Source of the DNA: Voacanga thouarsii
Taxonomy: Eukaryota; Streptophyta; Magnoliopsida; Gentianales; Apocynaceae
Length of the DNA: 64,000 nucleotides
Assembly (NCBI GenBank): GCA_026120185.1
Contig: JANUWF010002059.1
Coordinates: 313,501-377,500, forward strand
Direction of reading: 5' to 3'
The translations under genes were made by a program, and so were the position numbers. This document shows, in pieces, positions 34,602-45,856 of the stretch; the first letter of the stretch is position 1; the number at the start of each line of letters is the position of its first letter. The notes below the pieces were generated by a model. It saw nothing but the letters and a program-made list of their open reading frames with translations, was not told the DNA's origin and made no database searches.

Positions 34602-36901
34602 GGCTCAACAGGGCCGGGGATGTCGCCCCGTCCAAAGGACATGTGGTTTTTATAACTAGGACACACAACAAAATTTAAACAATACTTTGAAATTAAAACT
34701 TATTACAACCCAAAAATTCAAGAACAAATCCGAAATAAAAATTGTTCACTCTCAACTCTCAAAGCATTACATAAAATAAATAATAGAATATCTTCCAAGC
34801 AAGCAACAACTAGCTACTCATCCCCACAGCAGGATCAACCTGAAATCATGGTAAAAAGGGTGATGAGATAAAAATATCAGTAAGCCCGTGTGTGCTTTGA
34901 GTGTTCAGTGAAAATAGTTCATGTATGCAAAGGGTAAGAATTTCATAATAAAAATATTGAAAAGCAATAAACAATGTTAAAATCAAGAGTGGCGTTTGGT
35001 TTTTCCAATCATACATGTACAATAAAATCAACCACTTAAAAGGGCGGCCATGGGTTACCACACGTTGGGGCCCATAACCAAACAACGGTCAGAATGCCAC
35101 ACTTTGTGCAAATTGACAAAAATGTAGGTGATCGGCCTACCGGGTAGGATACTCCTCATTCTCTACACCTAAACAAAACCAGTTGTCTATTCCAGCAACA
35201 CACAATCTACATGATTGAAACTTGCTAGCTCGGACCGGCATGACTAAGTAGTACTGACGTTTCTCTAAGTTGAGTTCATCTTTTGGAGGTGACCTCCTGC
35301 CAGAAGACTCACTCTTGCTCTTCAAAACTAGTATTATTAGCCTACCTTTATTAAGTACTCAACGATGACTGTCCCATTTGGGAGAAAACTGGTAAAACAT
35401 AGCTTTACTTGAAAATGGTAATAAAGGGTTTCTAAAGTCCTTGCCAAAATTAGTTTTAGAAATAGTTTGGTGTTTGAGTAAAACTGCTTGTTGATTTTTA
35501 AATAATTAGTTTGACTGAAACAAGAAAGGAAACAGTCCTTAATTGCCTTTACCAAATCAGTGTTCACATACTTCATGTTTAACTTGCCATGGTAACCTTT
35601 TACAACAAACAAATTTTATGTAGAAGCTTACCTAATCCTTTGCTCGAGATAAATTAGAGATCTCCAAAAGCTGACTTAACCCCGCTTGGGGTAAACATAA
35701 GCCATAATTAAACTCAAGCTAAAATTTGCTTTCATAAATAATCCTAACTTAAACTTACTACAATCATGACTCTAATGTCCCAAACTTTAAGGCTAGATGC
35801 TAAAAATAATTTTATAAAATAAATCTAGCTTGATAATAAAATAACTAGGGTTTGTGAAATAGTTACTAATAAGTTGTAGGTTTAAATCTTGTTATAAAAA
35901 AATTAGAGTTTATTTGATGAAGAGTCCTAGGCTCTAGAGGATACTATTTAGAATAATAATCTATTAATAATTAATGGCTAGAAAATAATTGGTAAATAAA
36001 ATTATTAATAAGTATATTTTAATATGTTTGATTAAAAGGATAATAGATAAATTTTTACTAGTATTTATGAATATATGGCTTACAAGATTAATATTTTACC
36101 TATCATGATTATTTATATAAAAGGCTTGATTTAATGTTATTATTATATATAACATTTTTATATTTTAATTTTAGTAAAATATATCATTTATTTGGTTAAA
36201 ATATCATTATTTCATATAACAATCAAAATCCACATTTTCCTAGGGTTTTCGAAATCTCTAGAAGAAATTATAGTATTAATCATTTTATTGATGAAATAAA
36301 ATTAGCTAACTTAATTAGCTTAGGAACAACAAGGTTGTGATCATAATTCCTATTGCTAACCATCATCATGAACACACATTCTACACGAATCAACAAACCA
36401 TCCAAATCATGAAATAAATCATAGATCCAAATCTACCAACACATGATCCAAACTCCACTAAACATAATCATATTCATGGCCTCAACAAGAATACATGAAC
36501 ATAAAACCCTATTCACCAAAGGTGACATAATCTCTAACACGCTTAATCATTCATACTACTCACGACATGAAGGCATGCAACAAACCCTAAAACATGATAA
36601 AATTCAACCATGACCAATCATCCTCATGCATCAATCCCAACTCCATCATATAAACACATTCATTCTCATGCTTCAATCCCAACTCCATCATATAAACACA
36701 TTATCAATCTCCAAATATATTCCATCCTTATTGAACTACATCTAAGAGACATGAATCTCGAATTTAAAGAGAAGATTGAGGGGACTTACTTGAATGATGA
36801 CTTCCTTGAAGAAGTTTCAAAAGAATCCTCACGCTTGGAAAGCTTGATTCGTCCAATGAGAAAGAAGAAAAATGGCAATGGTTGGAGTAACCATTCGACC
36901 T

Positions 36902-36902
<1 letters not shown>

Positions 36903-36936
<34 letters not shown>

Positions 36937-36951
36937 GAGAAAGAGAAAGAT
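36903..36951. repeat. (GA)n microsatellite in LTR B, minus copy
   Basis: Interrupted GA tract corresponding to the CT tract at 28988-29034 in the oppositely oriented LTR. Interruptions (GGGAGA, GAAAGA) are private to this copy. Confidence 0.85.
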
Positions 36952-38543
36952 CATTAGTATATTTCGTTAATGGTTGAAGAGGAAGGAAGATGACCATAAT
37001 CGTTCATGCTTACCTTGAGAGTGTTCTTTAGCCTTCAATGAAAATTCTGATTTTTGATCCGAAAGTAAAATCTTGATTTCAGTCTTTGATGTTATAAACT
37101 ACAAAAATGGATTCAAGACGATGAGTAGGTGTGATCTAGAGTTTTTAGAGAAGAATGAAGAGGTTTAGAGTGGTCTTAGGCGTGGAGAATGGTGGTGTGT
37201 GTTCTTGGAGATTTGGAGAGAATGGAGAGAATAGAAGAAAGCTGGCTGAAATTTTACTTGGGAAGGGTGGCCAAATGGATTGGAGAATTTTGATAATTGA
37301 TTTTCAGATTTGGGAGAAGAAGGAAAGCTGGTTGTTTGAAATTCAAAAGGAGAAATTTAGGGAGTGAATTATGGTAGCAAGTATGGTAAGAATTTCTTAG
37401 TTAAAGGAGGTCTTTTGTGAGCTTCAATGGCCGACTGTTTAGCTGGGATTTTGCTGAGATGAATGATGCTTGAATGAGCTTTGGGGTGGCCGAATTATGG
37501 AGTGTAATGGTGAGGAAATTTTCTAGATAGTTGAGGCTTAATCCATGGAAGTTTGATGAAATAATTGCTGGAATTTTTGGACTGCAAATGAAGGCCTGAT
37601 TGCAGCAATTGATGGAGTGATTTAAGGGGTAGCCATAGAGCTCTTTTTGTGCAGAACAATGGTGGGAATGATGAAGTTTAGTTCATGGCTGACCAAGGTG
37701 AGTTTTACAGAAAGATGTAGTGAGGTTCGGACAAGGGTGAGGAAGAAACAAAGCTAGAATTTCTGGTTGGTCTTTCGCATGACTTGCTGGAATTTCTGTG
37801 CAAATTTTTCTGCCATATTTCAACTAACTTGTAGAAGGTTTGAAGGGGTTTTAGAGGGTCCTTTAAGGCTGGTTTCCAGCCTTATTTATGGAGGAAATAC
37901 AGGGTTGAATTGCTGGTTGGAAAGGTGGAAGAAACAGCTTAGTTCTTTGCTCACCAGGCTCCGAAAACTGTCCAGGGATTTTTCTGGTCTGCACAGCTTT
38001 TGTGCAGTCCGATTTTGGCTGAAGTTTTCAGTCTTCAAGCTGAGTGAATAAGTTATTTTTCTGGCAGTATTTGAGAGGGAGATATGGCTGAAGGTTTGGA
38101 CAATTGAATTGATCGAGAAGCTAAAAAAATTTCCAATTTGCTACAAGAAGAAGATGATCACTCATAGGGTGGAGTTTGAAGGTTCAACCATGGAGATTAA
38201 TTCTCTTGGGAACCTTCCATAACTCTTCCCCATTTTTGGTCAATATGCTACCCTCCCATAGGTAATTTCAACACTCCAAGATCAAGGAAGCTAGCTGGAA
38301 TTTTCTGGAAATAAAATGGCTTGAATAAATTGAGCAACTTAATTGGTCAAGAACTAAGGTAAGTTAGAGAACAAAAAGGGTATAAATCCCTTAGGAATTT
38401 TTGTAGGGCACAAGAGTAGAATTAGGACATTCCTTTCATGTCATCCCTAGGACAACATTCCTACTCCTCCCTAAGGCATGAAAGGGCCAAAAAAAGCCTA
38501 CCTATCTAAAATAAAATTTAATCATGCTAAAACTCAAATGATG

Positions 38544-38597
38544 GAATTTGAACTCAAGATCTCAAGAATTTATTCCAAAGCTCTACCCACTAAACCA
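38544..38597 (-). promoter_or_regulatory. tRNA-like module in LTR B, inverted solo copy
   Basis: Minus strand: TGGTTTAGTGG (38587-38597, A box), 32-nt gap, AGTTCAAATTC (38544-38554, B-box-like). The A box starts 251 nt from the LTR 5' end. Both boxes match the copy at 27351-27404 exactly. Confidence 0.55.
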
Positions 38598-38848
38598 CAA
38601 CAACTGTTGTTCTTATTTTCTCTCCCAAATATTTTTCCTATTTAATCCTCAAGCAATCTCCCTATTTCCACCTCAAGCAAAATTACCATTTTGCACTTCT
38701 TACTCAATAAGCACAATTAAGCCTTCTAGACTGTAATTTACAAATCCAAAGCACATAAAATCATCAAAAATATTTTTATGCATGCAAGAAAATATGATAT
38801 TCATCCCGACCCCCTTACTCTATGGTTGGTTTTAGTTGGGGTTTCATA

Positions 38849-39898
38849 TAAGACACCTCAAATGATCCTTGAATGACTTACTATAGATCAAAATATCATG
38901 AAAGTAAACAGCCACAAACTTGCTAATAAATTCTTTCTATACATAGTGCATCAGATGCATAAAAATACTTGGAGTATTGGAAAGACTAAAGGGCAAAACA
39001 AGCCACTCATATAATCATTATTTTATTTTGAAAGCGGTTTTCTACTAATCACCCTCCATTATTCTTATTTGATGCTAACTCGATTTAAGATCAATTTTAG
39101 AAATCATATAAGCGCTATGAAGCTCATCAAGTAAATCATCAAGTCTTAGAATTGGGTAGCGATACTTTACTGTGATGTTGTTGACTGCCCTACAATCAGC
39201 CCACATTCTCTATGTCCTATCCTTCTTAGGCACCAACAACACTAGAATCGCACAAGGACTTAAGCTCTCCCTAATATGTACTTTTGCTAGCAACTTTGCC
39301 ACTTGTTGTTGAGGTACTTTTGTCTCCTTTGGATTTCTCCTATAAGCTGGCCGATTTGGAATCATAGCTCCAGGAACAAAGTCAATTTGATGTTCTATTC
39401 TCCTTAGTAGGGACAAGCGTCTTGGTGTCTCTTTTGGAAAGACATCTTCAAACTCTTGAATGATAGTTGTAATTACTTAAGACAAAGAAGAAATAACTTA
39501 TTAGTAGAAAGAGTGTCACTAGAAGTAGAAAATGCACATTTGAACCCAAGAAGTAAAACAAATTCTTTTACTTTAATGGCCTCCACTATTTCACTGTCTT
39601 TAGCAAAGAAATTCACTGTTTTTTCCCTCTACTCTCTTTTTTTCACTCTTGCCTTTAATGAGTAAAGGTTTTTGTCCCTCTAATTTTGCTCTCATATCTT
39701 TTTCTTTCCTCTCAAGTCCTTTTCTCTCCCTCTCTTACTTTTGTTTTCACTTTCCATAATATTTTTCTTTTCCTTTTCCCTCATAAATTTTTGATCATTG
39801 TTAAACACACTTGGAGTCAATGGAAGTAAAGTATACTTCACTCCTTCCTTGTAAACCACATAGGTATTCCTCATCCCATCATGTTTCACATGCTTATC
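38849..39898 (-). pseudogene. pol: Gypsy element C2 RT N-terminal half and protease end
   Basis: From 39889 downward: MKHDGMRNTYVVYKEGVKYTLLPLTPS is the protease C-terminal strand region, followed by a basic linker. Frame 39210-39416 is the pre-RT and RT start (IDFVPGAMIPNRPAYRRNPKE ... LLVPKKDRT). RT then reads WADCRAVNNITVKYRYPI, KIDLKS and, at 38890-38915, VYFHDILIYSKSF. The catalytic YFDD is thus YFHD (codon CAT at 38898-38900). Stops are frequent. The protease half upstream continues at 51604, beyond element D. Confidence 0.8.
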
Positions 39899-41489
39899 TG
39901 ATGCGTAGATTTTGGGTTTATAAAAATATCAAATTTAAATCCATCATTTAGTCAAGTTTTAATTAAAACATTAATCCTAAAATACACATACGAGCAAGTA
40001 TACTTATCACAAGAATAGTATAGGGAATTAATGAGTATCAATCCTCAAAGGAACAAGTACACACTAATCACTTTTCATTCATTATTTAACTAACCAAATA
40101 AAGTGAGAAAAGAATAAAAAGAAAAATAAAGAAATATATACAACTCAAGGATGTGAAAAAATGCATTTTAGACAATTACTTAGAAAACATGATAATGAAC
40201 CAACTAGTAATTCTCTCGACTAATTATCATCTTGGCATCATGAAAGAATGTAAAGTAAAATTTAATAGTTTGTCAAGTCATGAATCTACTTAGATAAATT
40301 CCACTTTGTCTGTCAATCCATGGAATGCTATATTTTGATTTATATTAACAGATTTGTCAATCAAGCTAACACAACCAAAAACATACATCAAGCTCATTAT
40401 TATATTTTGATTCAATTAGCAGATTTGTCAATCAAGCAATCCTAACCAAAATATACATGAATTTCAATTTCTTAAAAAATATGAAATTATCTAATGACCC
40501 TCTGTCAAGGCAAAATCAACTTAATCTTTGATCACTTAGTCTTATAATATTAATTTTGTCATTTAAGTCCATTAAGATTTGACAATTATGAAATCATTGC
40601 AATAAAATCCTAACATCGTTTTGTCTAAGTCAATTAGAAGAACTAGCTTCAATAACTAATGATAACAAGTAATCAAATACTAAAGATGATAAAGATCTGA
40701 TCAAATAACTGAATTGACAGAAAATCATGAATCTAAAATAATGTTAAATTACAAAAAAAAAAAAAAAACAATGAATACATCATTGTTAAAGAACAAGAAA
40801 ACAAAGATAAAAGAAAGCACTCATAGACAAACCTCTTTCTTTACCCTTGAAGACTCTCTTGAACAATCCTTCTTGATTTTATGAATTTCTCCTTCAATGA
40901 GTGATTGAAATTTATGCTCTTGGATCCACCTTCCTCTCTTAATCCTTGTGTTTTCTCTTGCTTTTATAGCCTTCTTGGATGCTAAATCTATGGTTTGGGA
41001 AGTCTTGGCTGAGTATGATTAGAAAAAATACCAAAATCATTGGAAAATTCCTAATTTCGTGCATAGAATATTAGCCTTCTAGAGCGGGCTTGGCGTCGGG
41101 TACCTTCAACCCACCTGGCATCGGGTACATTTTGTTCTTCTTCTGAATTTCTACTCTGTTTTTGCTGGCCGGATAGAATGGACCCGGCGTCTGGTCCACT
41201 TCCCTGACCCGATGCCAGGTTTGTTCTATTTTCTTCCTGAAGGTTGGCTTGATTTTCTCTGCTCAACTAGAATGTACCCAGTGCCAGGTCCCTTGGCTGT
41301 GCCTGACACCAGGTGCATTCTGGAATTGTTCACTTTTTGCTCGAAATCTACTCAAATCTGACAAATTTGTCAAAAATACTTTTTGTAAGCAAAATTTCAA
41401 ATAAGAAGGAATATGCCTAGTTATTAAAATAAGTATATCTCAAAACAACCTCAAACAACTAGAAAAATAATGGAGATTAGCCCCTATCA
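39899..41489 (-). repeat. 3' LTR of Athila-like element D
   Basis: 1591 bp. The first ~90 bp on the plus strand (39899-39988) have no counterpart in the other LTR, which lost that end. It contains an A-run at 40754-40769 and three degenerate ~94-bp repeats (41081-41366) with GC-rich near-palindromes. Confidence 0.85.
41081..41366. repeat. Three degenerate ~94-bp repeats with GC-rich near-palindromes
   Basis: Units at about 41081-41176, 41177-41272 and 41273-41366. Each has two words of the type ACCYGGCRYCWGGTNC about 25 bp apart (e.g. ACCCGGCGTCTGGTCC, ACCCAGTGCCAGGTCC), followed by a T-rich TTCTTCTGAATTT-like stretch. The same block is in the other LTR at about 51190-51470. It stands out as GC-rich in a 70% AT LTR. 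Confidence 0.65.
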
Positions 41490-42087
41490 CATACCTTCAC
41501 ACTTGAACTTTTGCTTGTCCTCAAGTAAAACATTTTACTCCAAGAAAAATCATTAAGAAAACACAAGTTCTTTCTTATTTAAAAATTTCTTTACCATAGC
41601 AAAGATTATGTCTTCCCTTCCAACTTATATTACAACTCTTGTTATTCATACCCTTTGAAAACAATACAAATTTTGAAACTTTTCACAAGATAGCACAAAA
41701 CTCTTGAAGTCAAATTAATCTTGTGTATACCTTAGTCTAAGAAAATTATTTCACTCTTTAAGTTAAAATATAGATACATGAATCTCATAAGTTAAGCCAT
41801 CTACCAATTCAAGCATTATAAATCCAAAAACTGCACAACTTAAGTCATGATGTAAGGAAAGCACTCCAATCTTTTTCGTTCTAAATTTTTTAATGACATG
41901 GTGAATTGATAGCCTTAAGTGTATAGATTTCTCTTCACACGCCGTATTGGCCCCCTTTTAGTCATCAGTCATCATTTTTTTCCAACAATGTTCCTTTATT
42001 TTGCCCTTGGGAATTCATAGCCTCAAGATAGTGGATTTCTCTTCACTATCCGTATTGGCCCCCATATCAAGCAAAAATAATTTTTTC
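41490..42087 (-). other. 3' spacer of element D, with polypurine-type signal and a ~107-bp duplication
   Basis: On the minus strand, GAGGACAAG ... TTCAAGTGTGAAGG (41493-41522) directly precedes the 3' LTR and is the Athila-type tract for plus-strand priming. At 41911-42065 an imperfect duplication with spacing about 107 bp repeats ATAGCCT-AAG and ATTTCTCTTCAC ... CGTATTGGCCCCC. No env-like ORF is present, though Athila elements often carry one here. The LINE interrupts this spacer. Confidence 0.6.
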
Positions 42088-42210
42088 TCGGGTGTAGTGA
42101 TAAATATGTGAGGGTTGCTAGGTAATTGCCTGGAAGCAATGTGCCGTGTTGGTCCCGGGATACGGTGTCAAATATGCAAGGGTATAGGGTAAAAAAAATA
42201 GTCTATAGGG

Positions 42211-42942
42211 ATAGGATACGTTTAGCTACATGGAATATAGGATCTATGACCGGTTGATTGACAAAACTAGTTGAGGTAATGTAGAGGAGAAAGATTAGCA
42301 TTTTGTGTCTTCAGGAAACCAAGTGGGTAGGTGAGAAAGCGAAAGTAGTAGCTTTGTGGTGTTATAAGCTTTGGTATTCAAGTAGAGTTAGGATTATTAT
42401 TAATCATAAGTTTATTGATGATGTAGTTGAAGTACAGAGAAAGAGTGATAGGATTTTGAGCATCAAGATCATGATTGGTAACGAGATTAGTACTGTTATT
42501 AGTGGGTATGCGCCACAAATGGGACTCAATGAGTCGGTTAGGCAACAGTTCTGGGATGATTTAGATGAAATTGTTCAGAGTATACCATGTGCAGAAAAAC
42601 TTTTCATTAGTGGTGATCTAAATGGACATGTGGGTACTGATAAGAGCGGGTTTGAGAGTGTTCATGGAGGTCAGGGTTTCGGAGCTAGGAACGAAGCATG
42701 AACTACTATTCTTGACTTTGCCTTGGCCTATGATTTGACCATAGCAAACATCTGGTTTAAGAAGAGAGATTCTCACTTAGTGAACTTTAGAAGAGGGTTA
42801 AATGCTAATCAGATAGACTTATTTATTATGAGGCGTAGGTTTTGTAGTGACTGTACGGATTGTAAAGTTATTCTAGGCAAAAGTGTAGTTACGCAACATA
42901 GGTTGTTGGTCCTCTGTTTTAATTTTAGGAAAAAAAAGTAAG
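42211..42942 (+). pseudogene. LINE endonuclease (EEP family)
   Basis: Apurinic-type endonuclease that nicks the target. The sequence reads IRLATWNIGSMTG near 42213, LCLQETKWVGEKAK at 42303 (catalytic Glu in QETK), FISGDLNGHVG near 42600-42640 (Asp/Asn pair), and VVTQHRLLVLCF near 42888 (catalytic His). The SDH-like end is TQH here, as in other plant RTE copies. Interrupted by stops near 42256, 42280 and 42702, so it is dead. Confidence 0.82.
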
Positions 42943-43071
42943 CAGCGGAATCTTTAGGTTGACCCTAAGATTAAGTGGTAGAGGCTTCAGGGGGATGAAA
43001 GAATAGCCTTTGTTAATAAGGTAGTTGAGGCGGATAACTGGTCTTCTGATATAGATTCGGATTCAGATACT

Positions 43072-44703
43072 ATGTGGAGAAAGATGGCTCAATGTATTCG
43101 GACAGTAGCTAAGGAAGTGTTTGGGGAATCTAAAGGAAAAGTACCTCTCAAGAAGGACGTGTCATGGTGGAACAATGAAGTGAAAGAAGCTATAAGGAGT
43201 AAAAGAGAGTTCTATAGAAACTTAGGGAAGTGCAGGAGTGATGAGAATTTTGAGAAATACAAGGTTGCACGAAGAAAAACTAAAGAAGCTGTTAGAAACG
43301 CAAGATCCATAGTTTACAAGGATTTAAATGAAACGTTAGATACCAAAGATGAGGAGAAGAATATATATAGACTGGCGCGTTACAGGGAGAAGAAGACGAG
43401 AGATATAGGTGTGGCGAAATGTGTAAAGGACGACAACCACAAAGTTTTAGTTAAGGACAACGAAATAAAGGAGAGATGGAGATCGTATTTTGATAAGTTA
43501 TTCAACGGGAGTCAAGTCCAAGTTCGGAGTGTAGGTAGCCTGGTGATTTCGAACGAAGAGGTTAACCGTGCGTGGAATCGTCATATTCAGAAGCATGAAG
43601 TCCAAGATGCCCTTAAAAGGATGAGACCAAAAAAAGCTGTAGGGCCAAATGGTATACCGATTGATGTTTGGAAGTGTTTAGGAGATATAGGTATTACGTG
43701 GCTGACAAGTTTGTTCAACAAGATATATAAAGTTAATAAGATGCCTACAGAGTGGAGGAAGAATACTCTAATTCCTCTGTACAAGAATAAAGGGAATGTT
43801 CAAGATTGTGCCAATTACCATGCGATTAAACTCATAAGTCATACTATGAAGCTTTAGGAGAGAGTGATTGAACAAAGGTTATGGGGCATTATACAAATTT
43901 TCAATAATCAGTTTGGTTTTATACCTAGGCGTTCCACTATGGAGGCAATTCATTTATTACGGCAGATGATTGAATATTATAGGGAAAGAAAGAAAAATTT
44001 GCATATGGTATTTATTGACTTGGAGAAAGCTTATGACAAGGTGCCTATTGAAGTAATTTGGTAGGTGCTGGCCAAGAAAGGTGTATCAATAAACTATATT
44101 ACTCTCATTAAAGATATGTATGAGGAAGCTTGTACAAGTGTAAGGACTTGCGCCGGAGTGACTGCAGAGTTCCCTATTACTATCGGGGTGCATCAAGGAT
44201 CAGCGCTTGGCCTTTTCCTCTTTGCAGCCGTTATGGATGAGTTGACTTGCACTATACAGGAGGCGGTGCCATGGTGTATGTTGTTTGCAGATGATATTGT
44301 GTTGATTGATGAGACAAGAGTCAGTGTAAATGCTAAATTGGAGTTGTGGCGGCAGGCATTAGAATCTAAGGGCTTCAGAATTAGTAGGAGTAAAACAGAG
44401 TATATGGAATCCAAGTTTAGTGGTAGCAAAAACATAGCCTAGAGTGTAACTTTGGAAGGTAGAGATATATCGTTAGTTGATTGTTTCCGATATCTAAGAT
44501 TTATTATTCAGAAAGACGAAGACCTTGATAGCGACGTTGCACACCGAGTTAAAGCGGGTTGGTTGAAATGGAGGAGTGCGACTGGTATTCTCTGTGATCG
44601 TAATATACCATTGAATCTAAAGGAAAAGTTTAACAGGACAGCTGTAAGACTTGTTTTGTTATATGGTATGGAATGTTGGGCAGCTAAAAGGTGTCATATT
44701 TAA
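43072..44703 (+). pseudogene. LINE reverse transcriptase
   Basis: Frame 43072-43857 (261 codons) covers the RT N-terminus and fingers (ALKRMRPKKAVGPNGIPIDVWKCLG, MPTEWRKNTLIPLYKNKGN, CANYHAIKLISHTMKL; the usual Arg of NYR is His). After a single TAG, 43864-44064 gives [19 protein letters not shown] and [14 protein letters not shown] (catalytic Asp). After another TAG, 44065-44442 gives [20 protein letters not shown] and [11 protein letters not shown] (44284-44310, both Asp intact). 44452-44703 is the thumb. Only a few stops separate the pieces, so this is a relatively young copy. Confidence 0.9.
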
Positions 44704-45060
44704 AAAATGAAAGTAGTTGAGATGCGTATGTTATGGTAGATGTGTGGATATACTAGAAAGGATAGAGTTAGAAATGAGATCATTAGGGAAAAGGTGGGCA
44801 TAGCATCTATTGAGGAAAAGATGAGAAAAAAGTCGTATGTATTGGCTTGGACATGTTTAGAGAAGACTGAGAGAGACTCCTGTTAGGACGATAGAGAGAG
44901 TGAGGCAGGATAGGTTAGACAGAGGTAGAGGTAGGCCTAAAATGATATGGATAGAGATGATTAGGAGAAATATGTCTTTGTTAGATTTGGATGTGAGTAT
45001 GACGTTCAATAGAAGGAAGTGACGAGAGAGGATTCATGTGGATGACCACATGTTGCCAGA
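44704..45060 (+). pseudogene. LINE C-terminal region
   Basis: The frame continues after a stop at 44701 with MRMLW*MCGYTRKDRVRNEIIREKVGIASIEEKMRKK, the conserved C-terminal region of plant RTE proteins (RNA-binding role assumed). Frameshifts follow near 44840. The 3' UTR is short, about 60 bp before the TTG tail. Confidence 0.75.
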
Positions 45061-45124
45061 CATTGGTTCATGTAGCCGACCCCAAGTTACTTGGGATTAA
45101 GGCTTAGTTTGTTGTTGTTGTTGT

Positions 45125-45856
45125 ATCTACAAAGAGGAAATAACAATTCATTCTTCTAATTCGTCAACTTATAAGAATGTTTCACAAATTTTTTCCATAA
45201 TCTTTCCTCTCAAAGATCTTTTTCAACTCACATTCTTCATCATAACTCAAATCTAGCAAAATTTAAACTTATAATACAAGAGTTAGCTAATAAATTTTAC
45301 CTATATTCATCATATCCTCCATATTTCAACTAGATTAGTCAAATAACATTCAAACACCAATGCATAAATAAGATTAATCAAACTTCTCAGGTCTTGAAAG
45401 ATATTCTATCCAACAAATCAATTTCATCAAAAAATCCACCAAATGAATGACAAAACTCATATTCAAGCAAGAAAAAGAATTACAACCTTGCTTAACAATG
45501 AAAACTACTAAAATTTTGAAAATTTTTCACAAAAATGATATGTGGAAAAGTATTTCTTTAACCTTATTCTCCCTTCACACTTAAATTGGACATTGTCCTC
45601 AATGGCCAAAGATAGAACAATAAACGTGCAGCAAAGAAGACTGAAATTAATAAAGAATAAGAATAAAGTAAAGAAGATACTTCTATGACATCGTAGTGCC
45701 ACCTTGTTTGAATCCACCACAAGAAAGAGTTATTACAAGAGTACCTACTTAAAAAGAGACAAATCAAAGAAAAATATAAAGCTAGAAAATGAAAAAATGA
45801 GATAATAAAATAACTAAAACGATAATAAAAATGAAGTACAAATGAGTAATGGATAA
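45125..45856 (-). other. Post-pol spacer of element D with an internal polypurine-type signal
   Basis: On the minus strand below the pol stop, the sequence reads RTMSNLSVKGE (45564-45600) in one frame. The DNA there, GAGGACAATGTCC ... TTTAAGTGTGAAGGGAG, is a near repeat of the tract next to the 3' LTR (41490-41522). The rest is AT-rich with no coding homology. Confidence 0.55.

Larger units (their letters stand above)
34602..38848 (-). mobile_element. Solo LTR of family B, minus orientation, left end eroded
   Basis: About 4.25 kb, the reverse complement of the solo LTR at 27099-31342, inserted in the RT of C2. The high-coordinate end is GGGGTTTCATA (38848), i.e. TATGAAACC on the minus strand instead of TGTGAAACC. 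The low-coordinate end begins at TAGGCTCAACAGGG and lacks the terminal ~17 bp present at 56622. RT codons are also missing at that junction (HLRCLI then KKLYANF), so a small deletion removed the LTR tip with flanking DNA and erased the target duplication. Conserved palindrome TTAAGTACTCAA at 35351-35362. Confidence 0.88.
42088..45124 (+). mobile_element. RTE-type LINE, nearly full length
   Basis: About 3.0 kb on the plus strand, inserted in the noncoding 3' spacer of element D. It holds an endonuclease followed by RT in one polyprotein, the RTE plan. The 3' end, TGTAGCCGACCCCAAGTTACTTGGGATTAAGGCTTAG followed by (TTG)5, is the typical end of plant RTE LINEs. The 5' end is set near 42088 (CTCGGGTGTAGTG), where Athila sequence stops; it is uncertain by tens of bases. 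No target duplication was identified. Confidence 0.88.

Noticed and set aside
41490..45600. An env-like ORF of the Athila-like element
   Set aside because: After removing the LINE only about 1.3 kb remains, without any long minus-strand frame or membrane-protein features.
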